Below are positions 32,885 to 42,944 of a stretch of 64,000 nucleotides of DNA, piece after piece. The position numbers and the translations under genes were made by a program. Within the stretch, counting starts at the first letter, position 1, and the number at the start of each line of letters is the position of its first letter. Source of the DNA: Acidobacteria bacterium Mor1 (GTDB taxonomy: Bacteria; Acidobacteriota; Polarisedimenticolia; Polarisedimenticolales; Polarisedimenticolaceae); NCBI GenBank assembly GCA_001664505.1, contig CP011806.1:4705579-4769578 (forward strand), in the 5' to 3' direction. Under the pieces are notes generated by a model, which was given only the letters and a program-made list of their open reading frames with translations, was not told the origin of the DNA and did not search any database.

Positions 32885-35782
32885 CTAGAACTCGTAGCCG
32901 AAGCGCAGGCCGTAGGTCCGCGGCATGCTGAAGCTGCCGCGCGGCACCTGTTCCGCGGCGCCACCCCACCACTGCACCACCTCGTCGGTGATGTTGTAGG
33001 TGTAGAGCTCGGCCTTCCAGGCGCCGGTGTACATCGCGACGCCTGCGTGGAACATCGACCAGGCCGCACGACGGTCGTCGGTGTAGCGGATGTCCTGGTC
33101 GAGGATGACGAAGTCCAGGTCGTCGGTGTGGCGGTCGACGTTCCAGATCGTCAGGTAGGAGTCATCTTCCCAGTGGGCGGTGACCCAGGGGACGATGGTC
33201 ACGTTCTTCTGCTCGAAGAAGAACGCGTGGTCGATGGTCATGTGCAGCTTGTAGTTCGGCGATACCGCCAGATCGTTACCCCGCAGGTTGACCCGCAGGC
33301 GATCGTTGGTCGCGTCCACCGAGCTGTTGAAATCGATGCCGAAGTAGGAAATCGGGTCGTAGTCCCACTTGGTGATCCAGTCCTCGGTGATCTCGGTGTC
33401 GAGCCAGGTGACGTAGCCCCGGATGCGGCCGCCGCGCCACGGCGTGGCGTCGTACTCCAGCTCGACGCCCTGGATCTCGGCGCCGGGCACGTTCTGGGTG
33501 AAGTAGGCGATGACCAGCGGGGTGCCGACCCAGCCGAAATCCGGACGGCCGTCTTCGTCGGCGTCGACGGGCAGGCCGTTGAGGTCGAGGATCGGCGCCC
33601 ACTTCTCGGTGTAGGCCAGCGAGCCGACCGAGGCGTACTGCATGTTCTCGTAGTCCGAGAAGAAGTAGGCGCCCCGCAGGTTGAGGTTGTTGTTGAGGAA
33701 GCGCTGCTTGAAGCCGAGCTCCAGGGTGGTCACCACCTCGGGGTCGTAGGAGGTGCGCAGGGTGGTCTCTTCCGCGCTGACGACGAACGGGTTGCCGTTG
33801 GCGTCGATGTCGCCGTCGACGACCGTGCCCTCGAACACGTCGCCGATGCCGCCCGCCTTGAAGCCGGTGGCCAGGTACGCGTAGAACAGCGTGTCGGCGT
33901 CGGCGTCGTAATCGATCCCGATCCGCCAGTCGCTGTTGCTCCAGGAGCCCCGGTTGTCGTTCTGGTTGAAGTCCGGGTAGATCAGCGGATCGGCGAAGAA
34001 GTCGATCGGCAGGGTGTTCAGCGTCTCCCGGTCGAAGCCCATCTGGCCGCCGTTGACCGCCGACGCGGCGATGTCGTTGGCCGCGCACTCGTTGGTCACG
34101 TTGCAGATGTAGGACCGGCCGCCGATGTCCTGCTTGGTCTCGTCGCTGTAGCGGTAGCCCAGGGTCATGTGGTGCCGGGGGCTCAGCTTGATCGTGCCCT
34201 GGGCGAAGGCCGCCCCGGCCGTGGTCGAACGGTTCGGCTGGACGAACAACGCCTTCTCGTCGATGGCGTTGTCGAAGAAGCCGATGGTGCTGGTCTTCTC
34301 GTGGAAGTAGTTGATGCCGGCGATCCAGTCGAACTTCTGGTTGCCGTAGGACTGCAGCTGAACCTCGCCGGAGTAGGACTGGGAGCCGGTACCGGGCATG
34401 AAGAACAGCGCCTGGTCCCATGCGTTGAGGCTCAGCTCCATGTCCTGGGCGGACTCGCGATCCTGATCTTCGGCGCCGGCCAGGGCAACCAGATGCAGCT
34501 TGTCGTTGATGTCCCAGTCGAAGCGGGTCCGCAGGTACATGATGTCGAGGAACAGCCGCCCCGGGACGTTGACGACCGCCTGGTAGGTGTCGTCCTCGGG
34601 GAACAGGTTGGAGCAGTCGTTGGTGCCGATGACGATCGGGTTGCCGGCGTCATCCAGCGCCAGCTGGTTGTCCTCGGTCAGCTCGTAAACCGGGCGGCCC
34701 CGCAGTTTTTCGCAGTTGACCAGGTCGACGCCGCCGGCGCTGTCGGTCTGGAAATGCTGCATGCTGACGTGCAGGGACATGTCGTCCCGCTTGGGTTGCC
34801 ACAGGCCGCTGACGCGGTAGGCCCACTCCTTGGCGTTCATGTAGAAGTCGTCGTTGTCGGCGCGCACGAGGCCGAAGATCGACGCGCCGAGATCGTCGGC
34901 CCACCAGTTGGAGTGCTGGGTACGGGCGTAACACTCGGGGCTGGTGCAATCGTCGAACGAGCCGGGCGCGATCTCCGGAGCGCCGGCGACCTTGTCGCTG
35001 ATGAAGCGCTGGTCGTACTGGTTCGGATCCCAGTAGCCGGTGATGAACGAATCCCGTTCGTGGTAGCGGCCGGCGAAGCGGAACGCCCAGGTATCGGAGA
35101 CCGGCTTGTTGACCATCATCTGCAGCTCCGGCGCGTTGAAGTTGCCGTACTGCACGTTGATCTTCGATTCGAAACCGGTGAACTTCGGCTTGGCGGAGAT
35201 GATGTTGATGCTGCCGACGGTGGAGTTGCGGCCGAACAGCGTGCCCTGGGGCCCGCGCAGCACTTCGACCCGCTCGTTGTCGAACATCAGTCCGAGCATG
35301 CCCTGCATCCGCGGCGAGTAGATGCCGTCGAGGTGAACGCCCACCGCCGGGTCGCCGAGCTCGGTTTCGTTGGTGGAACGGACGCCGCGTAGCGAGATGA
35401 TCGGGGTCGACTGCCCGTTCTTGGTCGCGATGTCCATGTTGGGGACCATCTGCGCCAGGTCGGTGACGTTCTGGACTCCCTCCCGGTCCATCGTCTCCTG
35501 GTCGATGACGGTGACGGCGACCGGCGTCTTCATCAGGTCGGTCTCGACGCGGGTCGCCGTGACCGTGATGGACTCGGTATGACCTTCCCGGCGGGGCTCG
35601 TCGTCCTTGGCGTCCTTCTTGGCCTTGCCCTTTTTGCCCTCGTCCTTCTTGGACTCGGTCGCCTCGGATGCCGGCTTGGCCCCCTCGGAACCCCCCTCCG
35701 GCTCCTGAGCCTGTAGCCCCCCGGCCGCCGAGATCATCAGCGCCCCAAGGCAAATGAAATTAAGCAGTGCCCGGACTGCCAT
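32885..35782 (-). CDS. TonB-dependent outer-membrane receptor
   Basis: A 965-residue receptor. A signal peptide ends at LQAQ (about residue 26), followed by a Lys-rich linker (45-60) and the TonB-box-like SITVTATR (71-78). The plug domain shows KTPVAVTVIDQETMDREGVQNVTDLAQMVPNM and the conserved RVEVLRGPQGTLFGRNSTVGSINIIS. The 22-strand beta-barrel (about 220-965) ends in FGYEF, with a terminal aromatic residue. It lacks the SusC-type N-terminal domain and there is no SusD gene nearby, so this is a Proteobacteria-style glucan uptake locus. It is the first leftward gene from the LacI-type control region and should import beta-glucan oligosaccharides. Confidence 0.95.
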   Translation of the reverse strand: MAVRALLNFICLGALMISAAGGLQAQEPEGGSEGAKPASEATESKKDEGKKGKAKKDAKDDEPRREGHTESITVTATRVETDLMKTPVAVTVIDQETMDREGVQNVTDLAQMVPNMDIATKNGQSTPIISLRGVRSTNETELGDPAVGVHLDGIYSPRMQGMLGLMFDNERVEVLRGPQGTLFGRNSTVGSINIISAKPKFTGFESKINVQYGNFNAPELQMMVNKPVSDTWAFRFAGRYHERDSFITGYWDPNQYDQRFISDKVAGAPEIAPGSFDDCTSPECYARTQHSNWWADDLGASIFGLVRADNDDFYMNAKEWAYRVSGLWQPKRDDMSLHVSMQHFQTDSAGGVDLVNCEKLRGRPVYELTEDNQLALDDAGNPIVIGTNDCSNLFPEDDTYQAVVNVPGRLFLDIMYLRTRFDWDINDKLHLVALAGAEDQDRESAQDMELSLNAWDQALFFMPGTGSQSYSGEVQLQSYGNQKFDWIAGINYFHEKTSTIGFFDNAIDEKALFVQPNRSTTAGAAFAQGTIKLSPRHHMTLGYRYSDETKQDIGGRSYICNVTNECAANDIAASAVNGGQMGFDRETLNTLPIDFFADPLIYPDFNQNDNRGSWSNSDWRIGIDYDADADTLFYAYLATGFKAGGIGDVFEGTVVDGDIDANGNPFVVSAEETTLRTSYDPEVVTTLELGFKQRFLNNNLNLRGAYFFSDYENMQYASVGSLAYTEKWAPILDLNGLPVDADEDGRPDFGWVGTPLVIAYFTQNVPGAEIQGVELEYDATPWRGGRIRGYVTWLDTEITEDWITKWDYDPISYFGIDFNSSVDATNDRLRVNLRGNDLAVSPNYKLHMTIDHAFFFEQKNVTIVPWVTAHWEDDSYLTIWNVDRHTDDLDFVILDQDIRYTDDRRAAWSMFHAGVAMYTGAWKAELYTYNITDEVVQWWGGAAEQVPRGSFSMPRTYGLRFGYEF

Positions 35783-35896
35783 CGCCGCTCCCTCCCTGTA
35801 TCTATGCCCGTTTTCCCGGATCTTTCGAAGCTCCCGGCCCTATGGCCCAGCGGCAACTTCGAAGAAGCGGGTTATACCCCCGGATTCGCGTCCATG

Positions 35897-35926
35897 AAGC
35901 TACGCAACGATTGACAGCGCTGTCAA
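35897..35926 (-). promoter_or_regulatory. Leftward promoter for the TonB receptor gene
   Basis: TTGACA (35926-35921) is a perfect -35 and is embedded in operator O1. The best -10 is TAGCTT (35902-35897) at 18-bp spacing, with GTAGCT at 17 bp as an alternative. It lies about 115 bp upstream of the receptor ATG. The rest of the 304-bp gap (35783-36086) holds the second operator, the rightward promoter and otherwise unremarkable sequence. Confidence 0.6.
35911..35926. promoter_or_regulatory. LacI-family operator O1
   Basis: Perfect 16-bp palindrome TTGACAGCGCTGTCAA with a central CG, typical of LacI/GalR-family sites. It covers the -35 box of the leftward promoter. Confidence 0.85.
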
Positions 35927-35933
35927 TAAGAAA

Positions 35934-35949
35934 TTGACAGCGCTGTCAT
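35934..35949. promoter_or_regulatory. LacI-family operator O2
   Basis: TTGACAGCGCTGTCAT shares its 15-bp core with O1 and is palindromic over 35935-35948. The two operator centres are 23 bp apart. It covers the -35 box of the rightward promoter. Confidence 0.85.
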
Positions 35950-35962
35950 AACTCCGTATATA
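35934..35962 (+). promoter_or_regulatory. Rightward promoter for the LacI-type regulator gene
   Basis: TTGACA (35934-35939), a 17-bp spacer and TATATA (35957-35962): almost consensus sigma-70 elements. Because -35 is inside operator O2, the regulator should repress its own gene. Confidence 0.8.
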
Positions 35963-36086
35963 CCGTGGGACCTCGGGGGGATTCCGACCTTCACGCGCAG
36001 TTCACCATCCCCGGTTGCAAGAGTGTAACGCTGGCGTAGCACTTCAGGAGTAACGGGGCCTAAACCCCCACTTGGAGCCGACTTAG

Positions 36087-37130
36087 ATGCTGAGGCGTCC
36101 CACGATCGACGATGTTGCCGGGCTCGCTGGAGTCTCGATCAAGACCGTTTCGCGGGTCTTCAACCGCGCGCCCAACGTGCGCCGGGAAACGCGTGAAAAG
36201 GTCTTCGCGGCAGCCGAGACGCTCCACTATCAGCCGAATCTTTCCGCCCGGCAGCTCGCCAGCAACCGCACGTTCCTGGTGGGCCTGGTCTACGACGACC
36301 CGGATCCGGAAACGACCAACGACTACGTGACGGCGATCCAGTCCGGCTCGCTGCTGGCCTGCCGCGACTACGGCTACCACCTGCTGATCAACCCGGTCAG
36401 CGTCAGTTCGCCCAAGCTGATCGACGAGTTGACGGCGCTCAATCGCCAGGTCGACGGCCTGATCGTGCTGCAGCCGCTGTCCGACGTGCGGGCGGTCAAC
36501 CAGTTCATCACCGAGAACGACGTCGCCTGTGTGCGGCTGTCCCAACGGCCGCTCAGCGGCTACGCCTCGATCTCCGTGGCGGACGTCGAGGCCGCCGACG
36601 AGATGACCGAGCATCTGCTCAGCCTCGGTCATCGCCGTATCGGCTTCATCATGGGCCACCCGGAGCACGGTCAGAGTCACGACCGGATGGCCGGCTACCG
36701 GCGGGCCCTGGAGCGCAACGGCGTTCCCTTCGATCCCAAGCTGGTTGCCCAGGGGCTGTTCGACTACGACTCCGGCTACGCGTGCGCCCGGCGCCTGCTG
36801 TCCCAGGGAGATCTGCCGACGGCGATCTTCGCCAGCAACGATCCGATGGCCATGGGGGTCCTGTCCGCGGCACGGGAGATGGAGTTCGACGTGCCGGGGA
36901 AGCTCTCGGTGGCCGGTTTCGATGATTCGCCGCTGGCCCGCCACGCCTACCCGTCATTGACCACCGTGCGTCAGCCGATCGCGTCGATCGCGCGGTTGGC
37001 CACCGAGGAGCTGATGCAGCGGCTCCAGAACGGCGGGTCGGGGGATGCCAATCACTGCCTCAAGGCGGAGGTCATTCTCCGCGCGTCGACGGCTGCGCCG
37101 TCGCCGCAGGCAGGTCACGCAAGTTCATGA
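36087..37130 (+). CDS. LacI-family transcriptional regulator of the glucan locus
   Basis: A 347-residue repressor. The N-terminal helix-turn-helix (PTIDDVAGLAGVSIKTVSRVFN, about 5-26) and hinge helix (PNLSARQLASNRT) are canonical. The periplasmic-binding-like effector domain shows LVGLVYDDPD, VDGLIVLQP, GHRRIGFIMGHPEHGQSHDRMAGYRRAL, AIFASNDPMAMGVL and SVAGFDDSPLARHAYPSLTTVRQP. GGAG precedes the ATG. The two palindromes upstream are the obvious targets. The effector is probably a beta-glucan oligosaccharide or glucose derivative. Only 44 bp separate it from the following glycoside hydrolase gene, so the two may be cotranscribed. Confidence 0.93.
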   Translation: MLRRPTIDDVAGLAGVSIKTVSRVFNRAPNVRRETREKVFAAAETLHYQPNLSARQLASNRTFLVGLVYDDPDPETTNDYVTAIQSGSLLACRDYGYHLLINPVSVSSPKLIDELTALNRQVDGLIVLQPLSDVRAVNQFITENDVACVRLSQRPLSGYASISVADVEAADEMTEHLLSLGHRRIGFIMGHPEHGQSHDRMAGYRRALERNGVPFDPKLVAQGLFDYDSGYACARRLLSQGDLPTAIFASNDPMAMGVLSAAREMEFDVPGKLSVAGFDDSPLARHAYPSLTTVRQPIASIARLATEELMQRLQNGGSGDANHCLKAEVILRASTAAPSPQAGHASS

Positions 37131-37174
37131 AGATTGATCGAGTCAAGATTTTTTCGCGCAGGGAGGGAGACAAG

Positions 37175-39112
37175 ATGATCCGACGGAGCGGTCTAGCAGG
37201 GATGGTGATCCTTGCGATGGCGCTTGCGACCCCGGTCGCCGCCGACACGTTCTACGCGTACACCCAGGGCGGTATTCCGTCCGGGGCAGACATTTTCACC
37301 TGGTGCGATACGCCGCCTTGCGACGTGTTCGAGCCGGTGGTTTGCGACAACCCCGAGGGCGGCAACTCTCTTCGGATGAACACCAACGTCTGGGGTGGCT
37401 TCGGTGTCTTCCTGCTGGGCGACCTCGCCGATCTGTCCGATTACGACGACGGTGAGTTGCGCTTCTGGGTCAAGAGCACCAACGAACTCAAGATCGAGTT
37501 CCAGTGCCGGCCCGCTCTCGCCGATGTGACCTACACCACGTTCCTCAGCCAGACCAACTGGGACGGCACCGGAGACTGGCAGGAAATCCAGATTCCGATC
37601 GCCGACTTCTTCGCGCCGAACCCGGTCGATCCGGCGTGTCTGGCCAACGTCTACGCCCCGATCATGAGCACCATCGAGAACCTGCCGTTCTTCAACTCGT
37701 TCCAGATCGACTACGCGCGCTGGGTCGAGCCGAACACCCCGTCCGGCGCTTCCAGCGTTTCGGTTCAGGGCCGGCAGTTCATGGTCGACGGCGAGCCCTT
37801 CGTGGTCAATGCCATGGCCTATGCGCCGATCGGTATCGGTGAGAACTGGCAGGCCGGCTGGGCCGACCGCGCCGATCGCTACAACGTCGACTTCCCGCTG
37901 ATGAAAGAGGCCGGCGCCAACGTGGTGCGGCTCTACGCGCCGATCGTGTCCGAGGCGATGCTCGACGCCGCCTGGGCCAACGGCCTGTACGTGATTCCGA
38001 CCTTCGGCGTCGATTCGATCCAGCTCGAGTGCCCCGAGGGCAAGGCCTACGTCGAGGACCGGTTCGTCGAGATGGTCAACGACTGGAAGGACCACCCGGC
38101 GATCCTGGCCTGGATCATCGGTAACGAGGTCAACGTCAACCTGGGCGGTGCCGACATCTGCAACGACTGGTACCCGACCCTCGAGGCGATGGCTGCTGCC
38201 GGCCACGCTGCCGAAGGGGCGGCGTTCCACCCGATGGGTACCGCCATCGCCGACGTCTCTTCGCTGGGCGACGCCTGTATCGCCGGCTGCAGTGACGACA
38301 CCGCGATGCCCAGCGTCGACTTCTGGGGCGCCCAGATCTACCGCGGCTGCTCCTTCGGTTCCGCGTTCAACGACTACGCCGGCAAGGCCGACTGCGACCG
38401 GCCGCTGCTGCTCACCGAGTTCGGTGCCGACGCCTACGACGGCGTCTCGGGTTCCGAGGACCAGCTCGGCCAGGACAGCTGCTTCGACACCCTGCTGGCC
38501 CAGGCCGATGCCAACCTCGCCGTGCGCACCGCCGGCGCCGTCAGTACCGGTCACACGATCTTCGAGTGGAGCGACGAGTGGTGGAAGGCCGAGTGCGACC
38601 CGGGTACCTCCTGGTTCGCCCACGACACCTGCACCAGCTTCACCAACACCGGCTTCCCCGACCCGAACATCAACGAAGAGTGGTGGGGGCTGGTCGCGCT
38701 GGATTCCGGCGACCCCGGCGCGCGCAACTCGCGCACGGCTCTCGGTTCGGTCAGCGAGTCGTGGAACGTCGGCGAAGCCTGCGCCTTCGGCTTCGACAGC
38801 TTCAACCCGGGAACCGGTGAGGCGTCGCTCTCCTTCGATGTCGGCTCCGGCTCGTCGGACCACGTGCTGTACTACGGCCCGCTGGGCGACGTGTCGACCT
38901 ACGGCTACTCCGGCGAAGTCGCCGGCCTGGGCGCCGACGGTTCCAGCGACGTGACGCTGCCCTCCGGCTCCCTGTTCATGATGGTCGTCCCCAAGAGCAA
39001 CGGCGCCGAGGGTTGCTACGGCCTCGACTCCGACGGCACCGAGCGTCCGGCGTCTCCTGCGGCGAGCGTCGCCCAGTCGGCGACCCGCGCCTGTGTCTGC
39101 AACGCACCGTAA
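37175..39112 (+). CDS. Secreted clan GH-A glycoside hydrolase with N-terminal sandwich and shared C-terminal module
   Basis: A 645-residue enzyme; ATG 37175 follows GGGAGGGAG and the signal peptide ends at VAA (residue 23). Residues 25-185 form a jelly-roll module (LSDYDDGELRFWVKS, DWQEIQIPIADFF). Residues 200-560 are a TIM barrel: GEPFVVNAMAYAP, AILAWIIGNEVN with E318 as acid/base, and PLLLTEFGADAYDG with E415 as nucleophile. The last 100 residues include HVLYYGPLGDVSTYG and YGLDSDGTERP, a module resembling the tails of two other exported proteins here. Endo- or exo-beta-1,3-glucanase action is inferred from the locus. A strong terminator follows 6 bp after the stop. Confidence 0.82.
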   Translation: MIRRSGLAGMVILAMALATPVAADTFYAYTQGGIPSGADIFTWCDTPPCDVFEPVVCDNPEGGNSLRMNTNVWGGFGVFLLGDLADLSDYDDGELRFWVKSTNELKIEFQCRPALADVTYTTFLSQTNWDGTGDWQEIQIPIADFFAPNPVDPACLANVYAPIMSTIENLPFFNSFQIDYARWVEPNTPSGASSVSVQGRQFMVDGEPFVVNAMAYAPIGIGENWQAGWADRADRYNVDFPLMKEAGANVVRLYAPIVSEAMLDAAWANGLYVIPTFGVDSIQLECPEGKAYVEDRFVEMVNDWKDHPAILAWIIGNEVNVNLGGADICNDWYPTLEAMAAAGHAAEGAAFHPMGTAIADVSSLGDACIAGCSDDTAMPSVDFWGAQIYRGCSFGSAFNDYAGKADCDRPLLLTEFGADAYDGVSGSEDQLGQDSCFDTLLAQADANLAVRTAGAVSTGHTIFEWSDEWWKAECDPGTSWFAHDTCTSFTNTGFPDPNINEEWWGLVALDSGDPGARNSRTALGSVSESWNVGEACAFGFDSFNPGTGEASLSFDVGSGSSDHVLYYGPLGDVSTYGYSGEVAGLGADGSSDVTLPSGSLFMMVVPKSNGAEGCYGLDSDGTERPASPAASVAQSATRACVCNAP

Positions 39113-39117
39113 TCGGC

Positions 39118-39143
39118 AGGGGCGGCTTCGGCCGCCCCTTTTT
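39118..39143 (+). terminator. Intrinsic terminator with TTCG tetraloop
   Basis: GGGGCGGC (39119-39126), loop TTCG, GCCGCCCC (39131-39138), then TTTTT. It directly follows the stop codon of the GH-A gene and should separate it from the next gene. Confidence 0.92.
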
Positions 39144-39171
39144 GATTTGTTTCGTGAGATTTGAACATAAA
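39142..39171 (+). promoter_or_regulatory. Putative promoter for the 378-residue binding-protein gene
   Basis: TTGATT (39142-39147) starts within the T tract of the preceding terminator. CATAAA (39166-39171) lies at 18-bp spacing, 35 bp before the ATG. The patch is AT-rich compared with its surroundings. Confidence 0.45.
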
Positions 39172-39206
39172 CACCGATGGCTTTCCCCCTAAGTGAGGTT
39201 AGAGAG

Positions 39207-40343
39207 ATGAAGCGGATTACTACGATTGTTGCCATGGCGCTGCTGTGCCTGGCGCCCACGGTGGCCTTCGCCCAGCTGAGCTCCTACAGCCAGGACTTCG
39301 AAGGCCTCGACCAGACCAACCCGGACGCCCTGAACCAGGACGGCTGGCTGATCTTCGCCAACGTGTTCAACGCCGACGGCAGCTATGCCTACGGCTACGG
39401 CGTCTTCCCGGCTCCCAACGGCGGCAACGGCTTCAGCGCGATCATCCCCGGACCCGGCGACCCGAACGTCGGCGGTCCCGACCAGGGTGAGCAGCAGCTC
39501 AGCATCTACAGCGATTACAACAACGCCGACCACGGTATCGGCCGGGTGATCGAGGCCAACGTGTTCCAGGAGCAGGTCGTCGGTGCCGCTGACGTCGGTA
39601 CCCGCTGGACCTTCTCCTTCGACGCGACCCGCGGCAACATCGAAGGCGCCACCACCGCTCGCGCCTGGTTCAAGACCCTCGATCCGAACGCCGGCTTCGC
39701 CCTGACCAACTTCATCTGGGTCGACATGACCGACGTTCCGACCACCTGGGACCGCTACTCGGTCTCCATCGACATCGATGCCGGCCTCGTCGGCCAGATC
39801 CTGCAGTTCGGCTTCCTGAACAACGCCACCAACTACGAAGGCTCCGCCGTCTACTACGACAACATCGAGTTCGCTCGTGCGGTCAGCGTCGACATCAAGC
39901 CCGGCGCCTGCCCGAACCCGGTCAACCGCTGGACCAAGGGTGTCCTCCCGGTTGCGGTCCTCGGCACCGACGATCTGGACGTCTACGACCTGGATCCGGC
40001 CTCGCTGAACCTCAACGGCGGCCACGCGGTCCGCTGGAGCTACGAGGATGTCGCCACTCCGTTCGGCGGCGACCTCTGCGGCTGCACCGAGCAGGAAGGT
40101 GACGGCTACATGGACCTGGTGCTCTACATCCCGGTTCCGAACATCGTCGACGCCATGGGCTACCCCCAGTGCGGCGATCAGCAGATGTCCCTGGGCGGTT
40201 CGCTGGTCGACGGCACGCTGGTGCGCGGTGCGGACTGCATCGAGTGGCGCGGCGGCTGCAAGCAGGCCCCGGGCGGACCGAAGCTGGAAGCCACCGTCGG
40301 CGGCTCCACCTCCGGTAGCGGCACGAGCCTGAGCCTCAAGTAG
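39207..40343 (+). CDS. Secreted carbohydrate-binding protein candidate
   Basis: A 378-residue exported protein; signal peptide ends at AFA (about residue 22). Residues 25-225 form a jelly-roll (YSQDFEGLDQTNPDALNQDGWLIFANVF..., then WDRYSVSIDIDAGLVGQILQFGFLNNATNYEGSAVYYDNIEF), like carbohydrate-binding modules. Residues 230-345 form a separate conserved unit starting VDIKPGACPNPVNRWTKGVLPVAVLGTDDLDV and ending with a DGYMDLVLYI strand and a Cys pair. No catalytic motif is seen. Codons are strongly biased to C-ending forms, more than in neighbours, suggesting high expression. It has its own terminators on both sides and sits between two glucanase genes, so a glucan-binding or capture role is inferred. 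Confidence 0.65.
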   Translation: MKRITTIVAMALLCLAPTVAFAQLSSYSQDFEGLDQTNPDALNQDGWLIFANVFNADGSYAYGYGVFPAPNGGNGFSAIIPGPGDPNVGGPDQGEQQLSIYSDYNNADHGIGRVIEANVFQEQVVGAADVGTRWTFSFDATRGNIEGATTARAWFKTLDPNAGFALTNFIWVDMTDVPTTWDRYSVSIDIDAGLVGQILQFGFLNNATNYEGSAVYYDNIEFARAVSVDIKPGACPNPVNRWTKGVLPVAVLGTDDLDVYDLDPASLNLNGGHAVRWSYEDVATPFGGDLCGCTEQEGDGYMDLVLYIPVPNIVDAMGYPQCGDQQMSLGGSLVDGTLVRGADCIEWRGGCKQAPGGPKLEATVGGSTSGSGTSLSLK

Positions 40344-40371
40344 GTTCCGGTCTCACGCACTTGTTCGATAA

Positions 40372-40409
40372 GCGCCGCGGGCGGCATTCGCTGCCCGCGG
40401 CGCATCTTT
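40372..40409 (+). terminator. Intrinsic terminator after the binding-protein gene
   Basis: GCGCCGCGGGC (40372-40382) pairs perfectly with GCCCGCGGCGC (40393-40403), followed by ATCTTT. The stem is long but the T tract is short. Confidence 0.75.
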
Positions 40410-40483
40410 AGCGGCCCGCTCGGTACGTCCCGGGCCAAACGATCCCTCCGACGCGCCCTCGCGCCCACGAGTGAGTTCACCTG

Positions 40484-42298
<1,815 letters not shown>

Positions 42299-42394
42299 GA
42301 CGATCGGGCCTCCGGCCCGGCCCGATCCGAGAACAGGCGTAAGCGGTAGACCTGATCGGCGGGTAGAATGACCCCAGGGGCACCCGGGGTAGAC

Positions 42395-42868
42395 ATGTCT
42401 CGTCTTTTGGTTGCGGTCTCACTGGCGCTCTTCATCTCCCCGCTGTCGTGGGCTGCGTCCGGCGCCTCACCCGGTGGGTCTCCTGCTCAGGTGGTGGAGG
42501 CCTATCACCGGGCATTCGTCTCGGAGAAGGCCGATGCCGCGCGTCTTCTGATCGGCTCCCAGCTCTGGATGAGCGGCGGAGCCGGTTCCGCCGAGGCTTC
42601 CGACTGGGAGGCCCACATGTTCCTCCGCGGGGAGGAGATCGACCAGTGGCTCGGCTTCATGATGAAGGAGGCGGGTCCCTTCGTGAACGAGGTCGAGGTG
42701 CTCTCGACCCACGAGCGCGCCCAGGCGGCGCTGGTGGTCACCCGGGAGACCGGACGCAACAAGTTCCGGGAGTGGTCGGGGGAGGTGGTCGTCTGGCAGC
42801 TCGGCCAGGTCGACGGTTCGTGGAAGATACTCGGCTTCTTCCTGTCCGACGCCCGCAATCCGGAGTGA
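42395..42868 (+). CDS. Exported NTF2/SnoaL-like protein
   Basis: A 157-residue exported protein. ATG 42395 is favoured because the signal peptide (MSRLLVAVSLALFISPLSWA) begins there; an ATG nine codons upstream (42368) is possible. The mature part follows the NTF2-like cone pattern: PAQVVEAYHRAFVSEKADAARLLIG at the N-terminal helix, then VEVLSTHERAQAALVVTRET and VVVWQLGQVDGSWKILGFFLSD as the closing strands. No catalytic residues can be named. Such proteins are often small binding or chaperone-like periplasmic proteins. It is convergent with a long leftward gene, separated by a strong hairpin. Confidence 0.65.
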   Translation: MSRLLVAVSLALFISPLSWAASGASPGGSPAQVVEAYHRAFVSEKADAARLLIGSQLWMSGGAGSAEASDWEAHMFLRGEEIDQWLGFMMKEAGPFVNEVEVLSTHERAQAALVVTRETGRNKFREWSGEVVVWQLGQVDGSWKILGFFLSDARNPE

Positions 42869-42893
42869 GCGACTCGTCGGCGACCGGGCCGCC

Positions 42894-42922
42894 AAAAAAA
42901 CGCCCGGACCGAGGTCCGGGCG
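42894..42922 (-). terminator. Intrinsic terminator of the 1225-residue protein gene
   Basis: CGCCCGGAC / GTCCGGGCG stem (42901-42909 and 42914-42922) followed, in leftward transcripts, by seven T residues (complement of 42894-42900). It lies 22 bp beyond the stop of the leftward gene. The stem could also act on the rightward gene. Confidence 0.9.
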
Positions 42923-42944
42923 TCTCCCAGGCGTCGTGCGCCGC

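Noticed and set aside
30908-35392. Open frame of 1494 codons on the + strand opposite the GH3 and TonB-receptor genes
   Set aside because: It is antisense to two well-supported genes, has Val/Asp/Arg/Gly-rich composition typical of high-GC shadow frames, and shows no family motif.
35820-35870. CTTTCGAAG and AACTTCGAAG near the receptor gene as a possible second regulator site
   Set aside because: Short, imperfect, and not repeated at other promoters in the window; the LacI-type palindromes explain the regulation better.
37193-39259. Long - strand frame (688 codons) opposite the secreted GH-A gene
   Set aside because: The + strand gene has a signal peptide, catalytic motifs and a terminator; this frame is a shadow.
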